Below, piece after piece: positions 11,701 to 22,596 of a stretch of 64,000 bases of DNA (position 1 is the first letter of the stretch; each line of letters opens with the position of its first letter). Origin of the DNA: Oscheius onirici (taxonomy: Eukaryota; Nematoda; Chromadorea; Rhabditida; Rhabditidae); assembly GCA_932521025.1 (NCBI GenBank), contig OW051472.1:3162001-3226000 (forward strand), given 5' to 3'. The notes below the pieces were generated by a model, which saw nothing but the letters and a program-made list of their open reading frames with translations, was not told the origin of the DNA and did no database searches. Made by a program: the position numbers and the translations under genes.

Positions 11701-14700
11701 ATCGTGTAAGAGTAAGGGAGCCTTGAGCGGTTTATTGATGTGACTGGCCGTCGCCTGGGCTTGGAAGTAAGTGGCGGCAAACTTTCCAAATTGGAATTTG
11801 GACAGATCTTCTTCCGGTAGGTCGGCAGACGAGGTTGAGGGAGCCGATGTCAGCTGAAAGGAAGATGATTATTTATTGGAACTGAAAATTACTTTGTGAG
11901 CTATGATCCGGTCATTTTCATCCAAGGAATCCGTTTCGTAGCTGGCATCGGAGCGGGAAGAGTCGGAGGGGAGGAAGTCGAAGAGTTGACCGACCTGAAT
12001 GGAATGCTTTGAACAGGAAGAAAAAAGTCTTGCTTCTCTGAATCTAGTTGAGACAGCATTGTCTCGATGGATTAAAACTCGTAAGATTGTTTTAATTCCT
12101 CGAGACAGCCTATTCGAGAAACAAGTTTTGACAGCATCACACTGAGAAAAATCACCAGAAGAGAAACCTTCGTCACTCGACAAATCAAAAAGACATCACA
12201 CGTCCCATTTTCACCAAAGCCACACAAAACACTTTTTGCACACTCTTACCCTTGATCCGCGACCGTTCAGAAGGTTGTACTGTAATGTGAGGTTAGTTTG
12301 AACTCGATTCGGTGTGTAAACTTGAGTCGACTCAAACGGAAACCGAAAAACCAAAATGAACTCACCAGTTCCTCTTCCTTCATATCCTCAGCTATGACAA
12401 TAGCTTCCTTTTCTATTTCTTTCGGTTCTTCCACTTTTTTGCCTCTTCTCCTCATCTCGGTCACGTTTCGGCGAACAATTGAGCCACGACAGGAAGCCTA
12501 TACTTTGTTCTTCAAAATAATTTAAAAAAATGAACCTGAAACTGGATTACAGTGTTCCTCAGATGCTGGTAATGGAGAACTAGCTGTTTGGAGCGGAGAA
12601 TGGCCTGGAGACGGCAGAATCCAGCCATGATCTGCTTATATCTTCGTCTTTGCTCGTACCCTCTCCAGATCTTTTGAATTTGGACAGCGGCCGCTCTCTT
12701 CTTCTGGAACTCTTTCCTCGCCTGCCATCCACGCACAGCCTTCTGAATTGTCGTGGCTCTGGCGTTCAGCATACGGTAGTATTCCTGGAACCGGTATTTT
12801 TGTAGTAAAAAATTATGAAAAGTCAGTCCCAGTTAAGTTTTAGTCATAGAAAAGAGCACGCTTGTCTACAATAGATCCCACCCTTCACACGAGCATTCTC
12901 ATTGATAACGTTCTCACCAACTTGGGCCGGATTTCGTAGTAATGAATCTAGAAAGGGATTGGGAAACAGGGGCCCATTGGAAATCTTTTAAAAACGATGA
13001 GATTCTTACCTGTTCCAAGAAGAGATCCTGTTTGTCCTTCAAGAAGACTTTTGTCTTTCCGAGCTGGAAGTCAGCACTGTTTCCGAGAACCTGGTCACAG
13101 ATCATCTTGGCCGCTTTCTGGCAGTCCACCTTGTGAGATGGGCCTATGTTTTAATTCTTTCCAAGCTATAAAAAGTACCCACCAACACCATTTACGAGCA
13201 TCCTGTACCTGTCGACGAACTGTTGGTAGGTGTATCGGACAGGATATCCGCTCCTTCTAATCTTGATTGTCTCCATCATTCCGGAATAGCGCAACTGTTT
13301 CAGAACCAGGTCGCGGTCGAGATTGAGAGCTCTCTTGAACTCGTTCGGCTTGAGACAGCGGACGAAAAAGGGCTCAGTTTGGGTCAACTGACTCATCAAC
13401 TGCTCCAAAGACTTGCGGAACTGACCACCCACTGTGAAACCTTTCCTTCTGAACCTTTGTTTTTTGGGAAGGGTCTATTCGAACCTGTTAGTGGTGTCAC
13501 TGTACTCCAGATCGTCGAAGAGTCGCGTCAAAAAGACCATTTTTGAAGATGAGACAAGAGTATGAAGATCCGCATGGAAAGAGTCTCGATTCTTGTCCAA
13601 AAATCCTGAAAGCAAGCAAAAATGTGTCAGAACTACTATCGTTAAATCTTCACAGTGTTGCAGATGTCCCTAACATAATGTCATCACTCACGGGAGGCGG
13701 GAGTCGAACCCGCAATCTTTGGGCAGTGCACAGGACAACATGCCACTGCACCACGTAAACATCACTACGGATCTTTTGGAAGAGTGTTCAATACTAGGCG
13801 CACTTCTTTTGAGGGGAAAGACCTACCCTTGACGTTGTAAAAGACCGGACCAGCAAAATGATTAACTCCGAAGGCTTTCTGGAGATCAGACTTTGGCTTC
13901 AGATAGTGGGAGTCTCCTTTCGAATGATTCGAGTGTAGTTTTTGTAAGAGAGTTGCGTCCGTTCCCTAAAATCCCAATATTTTTCCATTGTTGATCGCCT
14001 ACCTTTGGGAAAATGGCTTCCTCATCAATCAGGGACAGAATGTTCATCGGCTGGACTCCAATCAAGTTCAGAACTGCCTGATTGTCGATGAATTTGATGT
14101 GTCGCCAGTTGATCTGCTCCTGGTCGTACTCGGCCTGTTCCTGCTTGAAAATGTGACGGACAAAGAACTGTTGGAGATTCTCATTGGCGTAGTTGATGCA
14201 CAGCTGCTCGAAACTGTTCACCTCAAAGTTCTCGAAACCAAAAATATCGAGGACTCCGATGGAAGAACGACGGGACTCGGCTCGCGGTCTGAAATCGTTC
14301 TTATTGGACTGATATGATTGCTTAGTCTGACGATGAACTTTTCGAACACTTTTTGATAGCCTCTACCTATTAGCTAATTAAAAAATAATGTGCGTCTTTT
14401 GTACTACAACTTCAAAAATAACAGTCAAAACTTCTGCAAAAACTCACCGATAAATTGCATCGTTGATCCTGTTCACAATATGAATGAAAAGTCTGCCATA
14501 AATGCCCTTGACCAGAGCGTCACGACCATCCACAGCCTGTAGAGCCGTCATTCTTCTCACAACTCGCTCATCTCGCGTCACAAAGGTTCTCGTCGTCAAG
14601 GCTTCAAGAAGCGTTTGTTCTCTGACCTACAATATCATATTTTAAACCAAAAAGATGGAGAACCTGCAAAAGCTTGGCTATTCGAACAAGATTGCCACTA

Positions 14701-16926
14701 TCACTGACATCGACGGCTTCCATGTTGTCCACTTGGATTCCTGAACAGAAAATGAATCCAGATTATTGTATCTCACCTCGATATTTGACATTTCCAATAT
14801 GCAGAATGGCTGCCAGCAGCTTGAACATGTTCCAAATCTCCGGCTCTTTGAACATCAGAACCTTCATGGCTGATCGAATCTCCGCCAAATCGGCAGCATC
14901 GTCTCTGCCATCGGCTGTCAGAGTCTTTCCCTGTGTCAGGTAGTAGTAATCAGAAGTGTGAGTCAGCTCCAGTTCTTTCTTCTCGTCGTTAGTTAGCCCA
15001 GCCAAGAGACAGTAAAATACGTGATAGTTTCTCTCATTCTCTGCCTGGGAGACGATTCGAGACTTTTCCAGAAGGTACTGCTCGATTCGGGCTCCTGGAA
15101 AAGGTCTGTAGAAAAGTGTAGGTATCTATTTACAATGGCGGAAAAAGCTCATTTGCAGTCTGTCATTAAAGCGAGCGTACCTCGGCACCCCGTTTGAATT
15201 TTGGGCACAAAATCTGCGCAATGGCGCAGTGGGCAAAGCGTTCGTCTGCTAAATTTTTTTGCCCCGGGTTCGTTTCCTTATTGTGATTTTTGTGTTTTCC
15301 ATATATTTTATAGTCAAATATTATATATGTATCGCATCGTTTGAAGCCTAATTATGCAATTTACAATACCTATCTTTTTCAATACGCAATTTACAATACT
15401 TTGTGTAGCTCGTAAACTGAAAAAATCAAGCACCATTGCATTAGTAACTTTCCTAAGAAAAGAAAAAACAAGTATGCTTGCTGAGGGATCGAACCTGGCA
15501 AATGATTTGTAGTCGGCGCTCTTATCCGCTGGTGCAAGTTAGCGGCTTATTCTTCCGGGGTCATAAGCTGCCTTAATCAACTAATACATAGGGATAATCA
15601 ACAGCCGAGGGAGGCTCGCTTTAAAAGGATTCTAAAAACGCTTAAAGAACTCTTTTTCGATTTACTTCGTTCCGAAAGAGCGTTAGAGACTGGTTTTCAC
15701 CCAAGCGTCGTTAATACATTTCTAAATACCAGAAAGGCTCAAACGGCGTAAAGGAAATTTTTTTTTGTAAAGAACGAGGCTAGCCGAACATTTTCTCAGT
15801 CTAATCTCGACGAACTCCCTCGACGGAAGATCTGAACCAGAACGGCTCGTTACCACTCTTTAAGAACCCTGTCCCCTCTCCCACCTTCTATAGATCCAGA
15901 AGAATTGAAATGCACGTCGATGTACTTTCCAAAACGCGACGAGTTGTCATTTCTGACCGTCTTGGCATTTCCAAAGGCCTCAAGGATTGGATTAGCTTCC
16001 AGCACCTGCTGCTCGATCCAGCTATGTTGGCCGCTAATCGTGGCTAAAAACTGAAGGACCAGTTTCGTCGACTCCGTTTTGCCGGCACCCGATTCGCCAC
16101 TGAAAAAAGGACATGAGGAGCGGAAGAACTCAAGTACCTAATAACGATAGACTGATCCTGTTTTGTCCGACGCATGTTCGTATAGGCATTATCCGCCACG
16201 GCAAAGATGTGAGGAGGCAACTCGCCAATCTTTTTCCTGGAAACTCTCTTGGATTTGGCCAGAATAAGGAACAAACCTCTTGTACATTCGAATCTGCTCA
16301 GCAGTGTAAATTGGAATATCCATGTAGGGATTAACGGCTATGAGAATCGAACCAGTATACGTCTAAATTGATTTTTTAAATCATTTTAAAGAAACTGACA
16401 TAAATGAGCTTCTGACGGTATCTGATCGAGATATTTCTCAAGATGGCGCTTTCATGGTAGTCGCCCAGCTGACACATGTCTTCGACTCCTTGGACGGAAG
16501 TCGGATGCATGAGACGGACACGTCTGTCCGCTGACAGCCATTGTTCCTAGATCCGATTTAGAAACTTTTGAGATGAACTTACAGTGCCCTGGTCGTCGAC
16601 TACTCGAAGACGACCGCGGTCTTGTTCCAGCACTCGAGCTCCGACTGGGACCGAGTTTCCTCGAGACGGCTCGATCCAGATGAAGTCGCCCTGGAAATTT
16701 ATGATTTCCTCTTATTTTGGGGAGTGTTTCGAAATTTTTCAGAATATGTCCCTCAACAACTTTTCTGAACATCGAGTAGCTGGAAAATGTCGTCTTCAGC
16801 ACAAAAATATGTACGAAATTGAGTATGATTCTACTCTTCGACGTCCAGTTTGACGCTAAAGCCTTTGTAGCCTAATCCAAAAGAGACACAAGCTCGAAAA
16901 ACACCCACCTTTGTGACCAAAACCAT
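5736..16926 (-). CDS. hum-6: Unconventional myosin VII (MYO7A/HUM-6 type)
   Basis: Actin motor with two MyTH4-FERM tails, which in animals links actin to membranes or adhesion complexes. Order read on the minus strand: start MVLVTK at 16926; motor with [10 protein letters not shown]-loop (about 16090), [17 protein letters not shown] (about 15930), DIFGFE switch II (about 14240) and [18 protein letters not shown] (about 13280); IQ motifs (12770-12510); a short charged segment; MyTH4-FERM 1 (11870-10090); SH3-like segment (9860-9650); MyTH4-FERM 2 (9545-5736). All blocks align with MYO7A in order. The segment between IQ motifs and the first MyTH4 looks shorter than the vertebrate lever. Three introns are unusual: 9002-7632 (1.37 kb, contains a foreign gene and a retrotransposon fragment, splits the second MyTH4 at [11 protein letters not shown]), about 15892-15097 (contains an inverted-repeat element) and 6582-5951 (about 630 bp, nothing recognised). 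A TTTTCAG site lies about 20 nt upstream of the ATG. Frame is preserved throughout, so the gene appears functional. Confidence 0.95.
7718..8143 (+). mobile_element. 5'-truncated RTE-like non-LTR retrotransposon with target-site duplication
   Basis: The body is 7730-8131. It encodes the C-terminal end of an RTE-type reverse-transcriptase polyprotein: [15 protein letters not shown], then [12 protein letters not shown] and [11 protein letters not shown], ending at a stop at 8095-8097. A tail of TTAAA-type repeats follows, as is common in RTE elements. The 12-bp flanks AAACTATCAAAG (7718-7729) and AAACTATCGAAG (8132-8143) differ at one base and read as a target-site duplication. The copy lacks its endonuclease and most of the reverse transcriptase, so it is dead on arrival. 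It lies in a myosin VII intron, opposite to that gene, 6 bp before the 848-bp duplicated segment. Confidence 0.85.
8150..8997. repeat. 848-bp inverted duplication, copy 1
   Basis: This segment is the reverse complement of 22597-23444. Both copies are 848 bp with no net indel. Wherever I compared them (131 bp upstream of the ORF, the ORF in several frames, the 3' flank) they are identical. It holds a complete 213-codon ORF with upstream sequence and an AATAAA signal near 8959. It lies entirely within a myosin VII intron, and its right end coincides with the first base of that intron's GT donor (8997-9002). The two copies are about 13.6 kb apart. Confidence 0.95.
8281..8922 (+). CDS. Small single-pass membrane protein, copy 1, nested antisense in myosin VII intron
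   Basis: 213 codons without intron, not recognised as any known family. Residues about 1-22 are acidic. Residues about 23-48 form one membrane span, ending in the cysteine-containing [10 protein letters not shown] stretch of about 60 residues rich in Arg, Lys and Ser follows, resembling a basic cytoplasmic tail. The C-terminal 80 residues are rich in Pro and Gln with repeated QPNP units. No cleavable signal peptide is evident, so type III topology (N out, C in) is an inference. Codon use is GC-rich at third positions, like nearby real genes. An AATAAA lies 37 nt after the stop. The antisense strand is also open for 235 codons, so openness alone is not proof of coding. Support for a real gene comes from a decayed but recognisable third copy near 25.7 kb. 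Confidence 0.65.
   Translation: METTTIEEGPQLEDVLERLRTTNGLLAAVLAIAIVASGLGYGLFCFFWCRKRPQPKKEITSHRHQGHVERKSRERSRRDSSRRKKSSRRSGSKRRPHDSRLTNLSHEKNLSVDLEQGSMESERRDNQKTVPVKFCSQSPTPPPNTPTARLSAPGEALPPMEPLQTDCVQPNPIQPPPVQFVPAQQNPVQPNPAPPTTVVNMAPLPSKFALPHQ
13685..13765 (-). repeat. tRNA-like (pol III A/B box) sequence in myosin intron
   Basis: On the minus strand there is an A-box-like TGGTGCAGTGGC, then about 31 nt, then GGGTTCGACTCC, which matches the B box. The T arm pairs perfectly (GCGGG with CCCGC). The acceptor stem does not pair with the expected 5' strand, and I could not form a clean anticodon arm. I therefore read it as a tRNA pseudogene or tRNA-derived SINE head, not a working tRNA gene. 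Confidence 0.55.
15166..15624. mobile_element. Inverted-repeat-ended element carrying two convergent tRNA-like segments
   Basis: The ends form inverted repeats matching at 19 of 22 positions: 15166-15187 against the reverse complement of 15603-15624 (shared cores TTAAAGCGAGC and CCTCGGC). Inside, a plus-strand tRNA-like unit occupies about 15210-15275 (A box TGGCGCAGTGGGC, B box GGGTTCGTTTCC). A minus-strand one occupies about 15480-15545 (B box GGTTCGATCCC). A short repeat, GCAATTTACAATAC, occurs twice between them. TTAA is present at both outer edges and could be a target-site duplication, but it is also part of the repeat. The element lies within a myosin VII intron of about 800 bp. It could be a MITE that captured SINEs, or a SINE pair joined head to head. 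Confidence 0.6.
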
Positions 16927-19442
16927 GCTCTAGATGACAGCTTCCATAATCTGAAAACGAGCTTTATTGAAATGGGACCGAGACTCTTGAAGAGGACAAC
17001 GAGAAGCCATCCGCAAAAAAAAGTGATCGAAAAGTGGAAGCCGACAGATTAGGCCTTTCCCGAAGACGCTGGTCACTCTTTATTTGAGCACGTAGGGAGA
17101 GAGCGAGAGCTTGTTGACTCTTGTTTTGGAGGCTACTACTACCAGAGAGAGAGAGAGAGAGTCCCGTGTTCTCACTCTCTTGTAAGTTCGGGCGGAAAGA
17201 GACGATATCAAAATCAGGCCGAGATCTCGATTGACCTTCAAAGGCAAGGAACTAATCAGAATCGATTTAGCGCATTCCGGAGGCTTGGGATGGAGAACGG
17301 GGAAGGAGAGGGGAAGATAACACCTGCGCAACCGCAACAAGCTAGCTTTAGAAGCTGTCCAAACTTGCGGGAAGTTTATGTTCAAAAAGATGCGTAACTC
17401 ATTTGTAAAGGAACGATAACTGTATATCATTCCAAAGTCTCAGTAATGTTCCCAAAAGAAACAGACTCAGTCAGTAAAAGGAAAAGAGTTATTGTTAGTA
17501 TTGGTCATCTGCGGCGGCTGGCAGAGTCAGTCTATCTCTCTCGCTCTATGTTTGGCTTGGTTAATCCTAACTGTACGCTCGCAACCGGGTCATCTCTCGT
17601 CGTCGAGATATGCGCTAGGAGGGCGCAATCGTTCGTAATTTAACGAAGGACAAGTAAGGGGAAAGCGCGGAATTTTATCATTGGAAGTCTAGAACCGACC
17701 GTTTGTTCGTAATGATTTTATGGCTAAAATGAAAAGACTGTTTACATACAACTGACTGTTCATTCCAAGCCCAGAAACCTGTAAATCATTGGTTTGATCG
17801 GAAAATATTCAGAAGGTTCTGACTATATTTGAGGACAGATTTTTGTAAACTTGACAGCTGTGGAAAATTTTCTAGATGGGAATTATAGGAGAACGCAATT
17901 ACCAGAAGCTGCAAAACGAAAGGCGGCTTCGTGGAACTAACAAAAATGCTCGGAAAGTAAGCGAAAGTGTCAAGACAATTAGTCAGTAAAGAAAGATGTC
18001 TCAATAGGTTGGCCGGCGTGTGAATATGCGCTGTCGTTTGCCGGCGCCTTGAAAGAAAACATGAAACTGGGTCAGTTTGAAAGCAGCCGATTGACAGCTT
18101 GGAGACAACAAATAACGGCTCCACGGGAGGTTCCGAACCTCTGGATATAGCTATCGGGAAGGGAGAGAGATGGTCGATTGGCATCAACCACCCGCTCAGC
18201 CTAATTGGTCCGGGTGTCAGTTTCCAAGGTAAATATAAGCCCATGCTGACAATTGTCTTTTGGTAATTTGTGAAAAAGCTATGTTTGAAATGATTCAAAA
18301 GTGTGTAGGAAACGGCGGGATGGCGCTCCTCGTATGCGCTTATCAGGACATAGAAAGTGGCTATCGGAAAGGGGGGAAAAGTTCGAGACAGAAACCAATC
18401 TACTACCTGGAGAATCAAGTGCACTTCGCTACTGTCCTGGTTCAAGCATAGGATTTGAATGAGGAAACACAACTTGAACAACTGTGAGTTTATGGAGTTA
18501 AAACTTTTCCTAAGGCCGGAAGAATAGCCGATTTTACGAAATCTCAGTTTTCGTGTCCTGAAAGCAGGAAGTTGAACCAATGCAATGCTTTGATAAAGGT
18601 TCTTTTCTGCGGACGCACAACTACTACCAACTAGTGCTCAAAACGGAAAGTTGAGCCAATGCAATACTTTGGTGAAGGTTCTTGTCTGTTGACTGCAACT
18701 AGCAAATCGAAAAATCACTTGTAATATGCAAAGTAAGAAGTTTCGGCACTTCGTCTTGCTAGTCCGAAAACATGATCAATGCAATTTGCATATAAACATC
18801 AGAGATAATAAGTTGTTTCTGGATATTTTTTAGACCTTATTGGACTATCATAGAATTTTCGCGACAATGACGAAGATCCTAAATGTTTAATTGATCCTAT
18901 TATATCTTGTCTAAACTGTAAACGTGTTGTGACTAGCAAGGTAAAGAAGTGCGGAAGTTTCAAAACCGAAAATGGAAACATTTGGAGGCAAAAGGCAACA
19001 AACGGCTGAAGAAACGCGGTGCGGTTTCGGCCCTCGTGCGGCTCTCTCCCACCCTCCCCCTGTCAGAGTGAAGAAAAGCAAACCACTTGACGCGAAGAAT
19101 TCCTGTACTAACGAACATCAGCTGTTTTGTCACTTCCCGCTGGGGCTTTAGCTATCTTCAAGGGGGCTTTTCTTTTGAAAGACACAATATTTTGAGAGAC
19201 ATTTGGGACAGAAAAAAAACACTAAAAAGGACGGTAACGAAGAGGGAGACTTTCGAAAAAAAGAGCCACCTTCTCTCGCCCCTCCGTCCATTAGGGTGTC
19301 CAGCGGCTGCTCAAATAGAAAACAGTCGGGAGACCACAAACGCGTCCGGAAAAGAGTGGTCTCTTTCGTAAAAACTCATCATATTGTCTTACTCTTTATT
19401 GGACAAAGAGAATTTTCATTACTTTTTGCTGACGGGAATAAC
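16927..19442. other. 2.5-kb intergenic region upstream of myosin VII
   Basis: No gene is supported here. It contains a short (GA)n tract at about 17143-17160, and an imperfect direct repeat at 18567-18614 and 18645-18693. One long minus-strand ORF (17786-18580) has no recognisable domain. It probably includes the regulatory sequence of the myosin gene. Confidence 0.4.
18567..18693. repeat. Imperfect tandem repeat, about 48-bp units
   Basis: 18567-18614 and 18645-18693 share CCAATGCAAT and AAGGTTCTT blocks with about ten substitutions. A shorter, weaker echo (ATCAATGCAATT) occurs near 18776. They lie between genes and have no coding signal. Confidence 0.6.
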
Positions 19443-21463
19443 TCATTCCTGATTGACCTCCCTGAAAATCGAAAAAGTTGGTAAAAACAAAATTGGACTT
19501 ACTCATACTGGTCATTGCCATTTAGCGTAGTCTTTCCAATCTTGGTCGGAGTCTGGACCGATCTGAAACAAACCATTTTGTCCAGTTTAGTTCATACTCA
19601 CTCATACTGGTTGGCCTCGCTGAAGCTTGAGCTGCGCTGTGTTTGGCCTTTGTGTGAGTCTCTTTGGGTTCTCTGGAAAAAAAGTAGTTGCAGTTGTATT
19701 AGATTCTGAATTATGATATCGTAATCGAGTTTCAATAGTTGCGGGACCAACTTACACATGTAACAGATTAATTCAAATCTTACAAGCGTAATACTGTCTG
19801 AGTATCCAATGGTCTATGAACGAGTATGGAACGTATACGGTATCGCTCTCTTCAAAAATTAACAAACAAACAAAAGGGACAGGTTACCGAGATTGTCGTG
19901 ACGGGACCCTAAAACTTCCGATCCTACTCAGGAACTATCAAGGTCAAAAAGTTATATTTTAGCTAGTACAGAGTCAGGAATACTGCAAAAAAAGAACTGT
20001 AATACTGAAAGTTTAAGTATTGTCAGGGACCCCTGATTTATAGACACTATGATGGCATGCGTCTCTTTTTGAAAGAATCGACTCACTCTTCCTCATCCTC
20101 TTCCTTCTGGACAGCTTTCGAAACTCTACTAGGAACTGCCTTGTTTACTTCCCTAAACACAATTGTTAGCTCTTGATCAGGATGTCTACCTACTCATACT
20201 GATCAGCCACCGTTGGTTTAAAAGTACTGGCTTTGGATTTAGAGCGAGAAGCATTTGAGGTCGTTCCACTGGCTGAAGAGCTCTTGGAAATGGAAACTAT
20301 AGTTTTCGGTTGAAATTTGATGCTGAAAGTGACGTTACAAGAAACGAGACAATTCGCTTACCCAGAAGTCGACGCAGCTTGAGAGTTTCCCATTCTACTG
20401 GCTTGGACTTCTTCGTAGGTGTCAGCTCCGCCATCCAGAATCGAATTTACCTGACTGCCCTGGTACGTCATCTTACTCTTGCTCGAAGCAGCTCGGCTCA
20501 TTTGACTCGGCATGGCTCTTCTGAAGGAATTTGCTTTACATCATGATTACATTCCAAAAATGAGCCTGCCCAAACAATAAGTCAGGTCATTAGAAAACAG
20601 TCTGTACCTCTCTAATGCATAAGTTTCAAACAAACCTGTTCATAGTCTGCGTGCTCTGACCTTGAGATCTGTTCCTCATGCCAGATCGTCTCATGACCGA
20701 GCCTTGAGTCGGCTGAATCTTCGATGACTCCACACGATCATACCCGTCATTAGAACCGCCATCGTCCTGAGACAACTCAGTGTATCCCGACTGTCTCCTT
20801 CTTTCCCACTCGTTCTCAGCAGTAGCCACTTTCGAATATGCAATCTGGTCTCTCGCCCTCTTCTTCTTCATGTAAATCACATAGCCGATCATGGCTCCAA
20901 TGGCAGTCAAGAGAAGAATTGCAGCGGGAATGGAAATCTTCCAAGTAAGGCCCTTTTGCTTTTCAGCCATTTCCCGGTCTTTCCTTTCCTGAGCCTCTTT
21001 TTCAATTCTTCCATCGACATCCACCTTTCTGTCCACGTCCAAAGCACTCACTCGCTTCACAACGCCCGAAAGTCTGTAGTAAAGATCGTCGTCTATTCTA
21101 AAATTTCCATTGTTCTTTATTCGGATCAGAACCTTGGCCGCTCCTGTCAAGTTTTTCAGGCTTTCAAAGTTCAAAATGGTGATGGCTGGTTTGCCAGTTA
21201 TTGTGATCAAAGGAGCTAAAAAGATGATTTATGTTCAATAAAAACCTACTCTCAATGTTCGGCGAGGTGATATTACTCAACAGACTGAGCCAGTTTATCT
21301 GAGCCACGTATGTATTTGTGATGTTGATGACTCCAGACTCTATGTGACTGACTTTCCTCAAAGTTTCCAGTTGAGCCAGCGTCACTCCTCGTTTTATGAT
21401 AATGTCGTCTTTGACAATCTCCCAGGTTTTTGACTTTCGAAGAACTTCTCCTCTGCTGCAGAC
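19443..21463 (-). CDS. Probable receptor L-domain membrane protein with repeated YEEV tail motifs (5' end not found)
   Basis: Exons read on the minus strand: about 21463-21250, 21215-20636, 20520-20362, 20322-20194, 20152-20087, about 19674-19602, 19562-19503 and 19461-19443 (stop). The ectodomain has repeats of the type LAQLETLRKVSHIESGVINI and FESLKNLTGAAKVLIRIKNN, which resemble one receptor L domain (EGF/insulin receptor type, expanded in nematodes). The span ISIPAAILLLTAIGAMIGYV is followed by the stop-transfer KKKRAR. The tail is Ser/Gln-rich and carries TYEEVQ, QYEEVNK, QYESVQ and terminal QYEEVNQE. Three introns interrupt the identical codon, CAG TAT GA|, suggesting exon duplication. 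Such Tyr motifs could bind SH2 domains once phosphorylated; that is inference. No signal-peptide exon was found upstream, where a hAT remnant lies, so the gene may be truncated or have a distant first exon. The join at about 19674 is the least certain. Confidence 0.6.
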
Positions 21464-21667
21464 AGCGTCTCAAAATGTCCAGTTCATATAAGTTTATTAG
21501 TTTTTGCTAGTGAAAGCATTCCGAGAAACGATTAGTTGTAAAACGAGCCCACAAATAAGCCTGCAGCTCAAAAAGATAGTCAGACTGAGTTCAGTTTAAA
21601 TAAATCAGAGAACAATTGTACCTGTTTCAAGCTACCATAACCTGGACGTCATATAAAATTTAGTCAC

Positions 21668-22173
21668 ATGACTGGTCAAAAACTGCTCAGAATAAGAATA
21701 CAGGATTGCCACGATGCGCACATCAGAAGCATTACTTCAAAGCTTCTCTCCGCGCCGAGCACGACTTCGGAAAGCGAGAGACTGTTCAGTGCTGCTGGTC
21801 TCGTTGCTTCAAACAAGAGGGCCAGATTGGATCCTTCAACTCTCGTCGAAGATTCTCTTCTTTAAGTGCAACATGTTTGAAGCACAATACTAATTGTGTT
21901 ATTGTTTGTTTTGCAGTAGCTTTGGCTCTGCTTTTTGTTGTTCGGTTTTGTTTGTGGTTTAGTTTCCAATCGCACCCAATCCAATCGATTTGGCTTTGCC
22001 TCCCATCAGAGTAGTTTGTTTGGAAAAAAAAGAAGTACAAGCGTGAAATACCAAATTTTTTAGTTTTCCGCGGAAATCACGGATCTTTCCCACTTTTTTT
22101 TTTAGACTCGCGGATTTTTTTTTGAGTCCCGGAAGTTCCGCGGAACTTTTTTCGTCGATTCCGCACATCACTA
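21668..22173 (+). mobile_element. hAT transposon 3' end (transposase C-terminus plus terminal repeat)
   Basis: 21668-21865 encodes the hAT dimerisation motif: SESERLFSAAGLVASNKRAR, then LDPSTL, then a stop. About 300 bp later, the minus-strand reading of 22161-22173 is TAGTGATGTGCGG, which looks like a hAT terminal inverted repeat. The sequence between is rich in CGGAA and homopolymers, typical of subterminal regions. No matching left end or upstream transposase was found, so this is a truncated relic. Confidence 0.75.
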
Positions 22174-22230
22174 GTTCTGTCACGATTATAGCGGGTTTTT
22201 TTTTCGGTCGATTACACGATCCCAAAATTT

Positions 22231-22542
22231 TTATTCGATTTCCAGAGTGTCACTTTCAAGCTCGTTGTCAACCCTTGCACGCGTAGTCTGAAAACAAATG
22301 TATGTGCATGTCAAATAAAATATTTAACAAGTCTATGCCAAATCACAGGATTATTTTACTTTTCCTGGAAACTGAAACAAACCACCAACCTCTAAACGTT
22401 CTGCTGTAGTTTCCAATCCAGCCGATTCGTTTTCTCCCGTTCTAGTCTCCATAAAGTGGTTCCGATCATCGTCATCATCTGTTCCATCAATTATTGCAGT
22501 TACATCTCCATCTCCTCCCAACAAAAGTGCATAGCCATCGGC
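22231..22542 (-). CDS. Orphan terminal exons of an unknown acidic protein
   Basis: Exon 22542-22390 follows a CTAG acceptor and encodes 51 residues starting ADGYALLLGGDGDVTAII, then an acidic stretch (DGTDDDD). It ends at a GTTGGT donor. Exon 22287-22231 follows TTTTCAG and ends EIE plus stop, overlapping an AATAAA. Frames agree at the junction (phase 0). I do not recognise the protein. The first exon or exons must lie further upstream, but that position is occupied by duplication copy 2 (22597-23444) and the lectin gene on the other strand. Either copy 2 sits inside an intron of this gene, or the gene has lost its 5' part. Confidence 0.5.
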
Positions 22543-22596
22543 CTAGTCGAACTTTAAGATGAGCAATCGACATCTTCAAGTCAAGGTCTGATGAAA

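Noticed and set aside
13685-13765. Functional tRNA gene
   Set aside because: The acceptor stem does not pair and no clean anticodon arm could be drawn, despite a perfect T arm.
17786-18580. 264-codon minus-strand ORF upstream of myosin VII
   Set aside because: No domain, no splice structure, AT-rich third-position use unlike neighbouring genes, and it overlaps an imperfect direct repeat. Probably a chance open frame.
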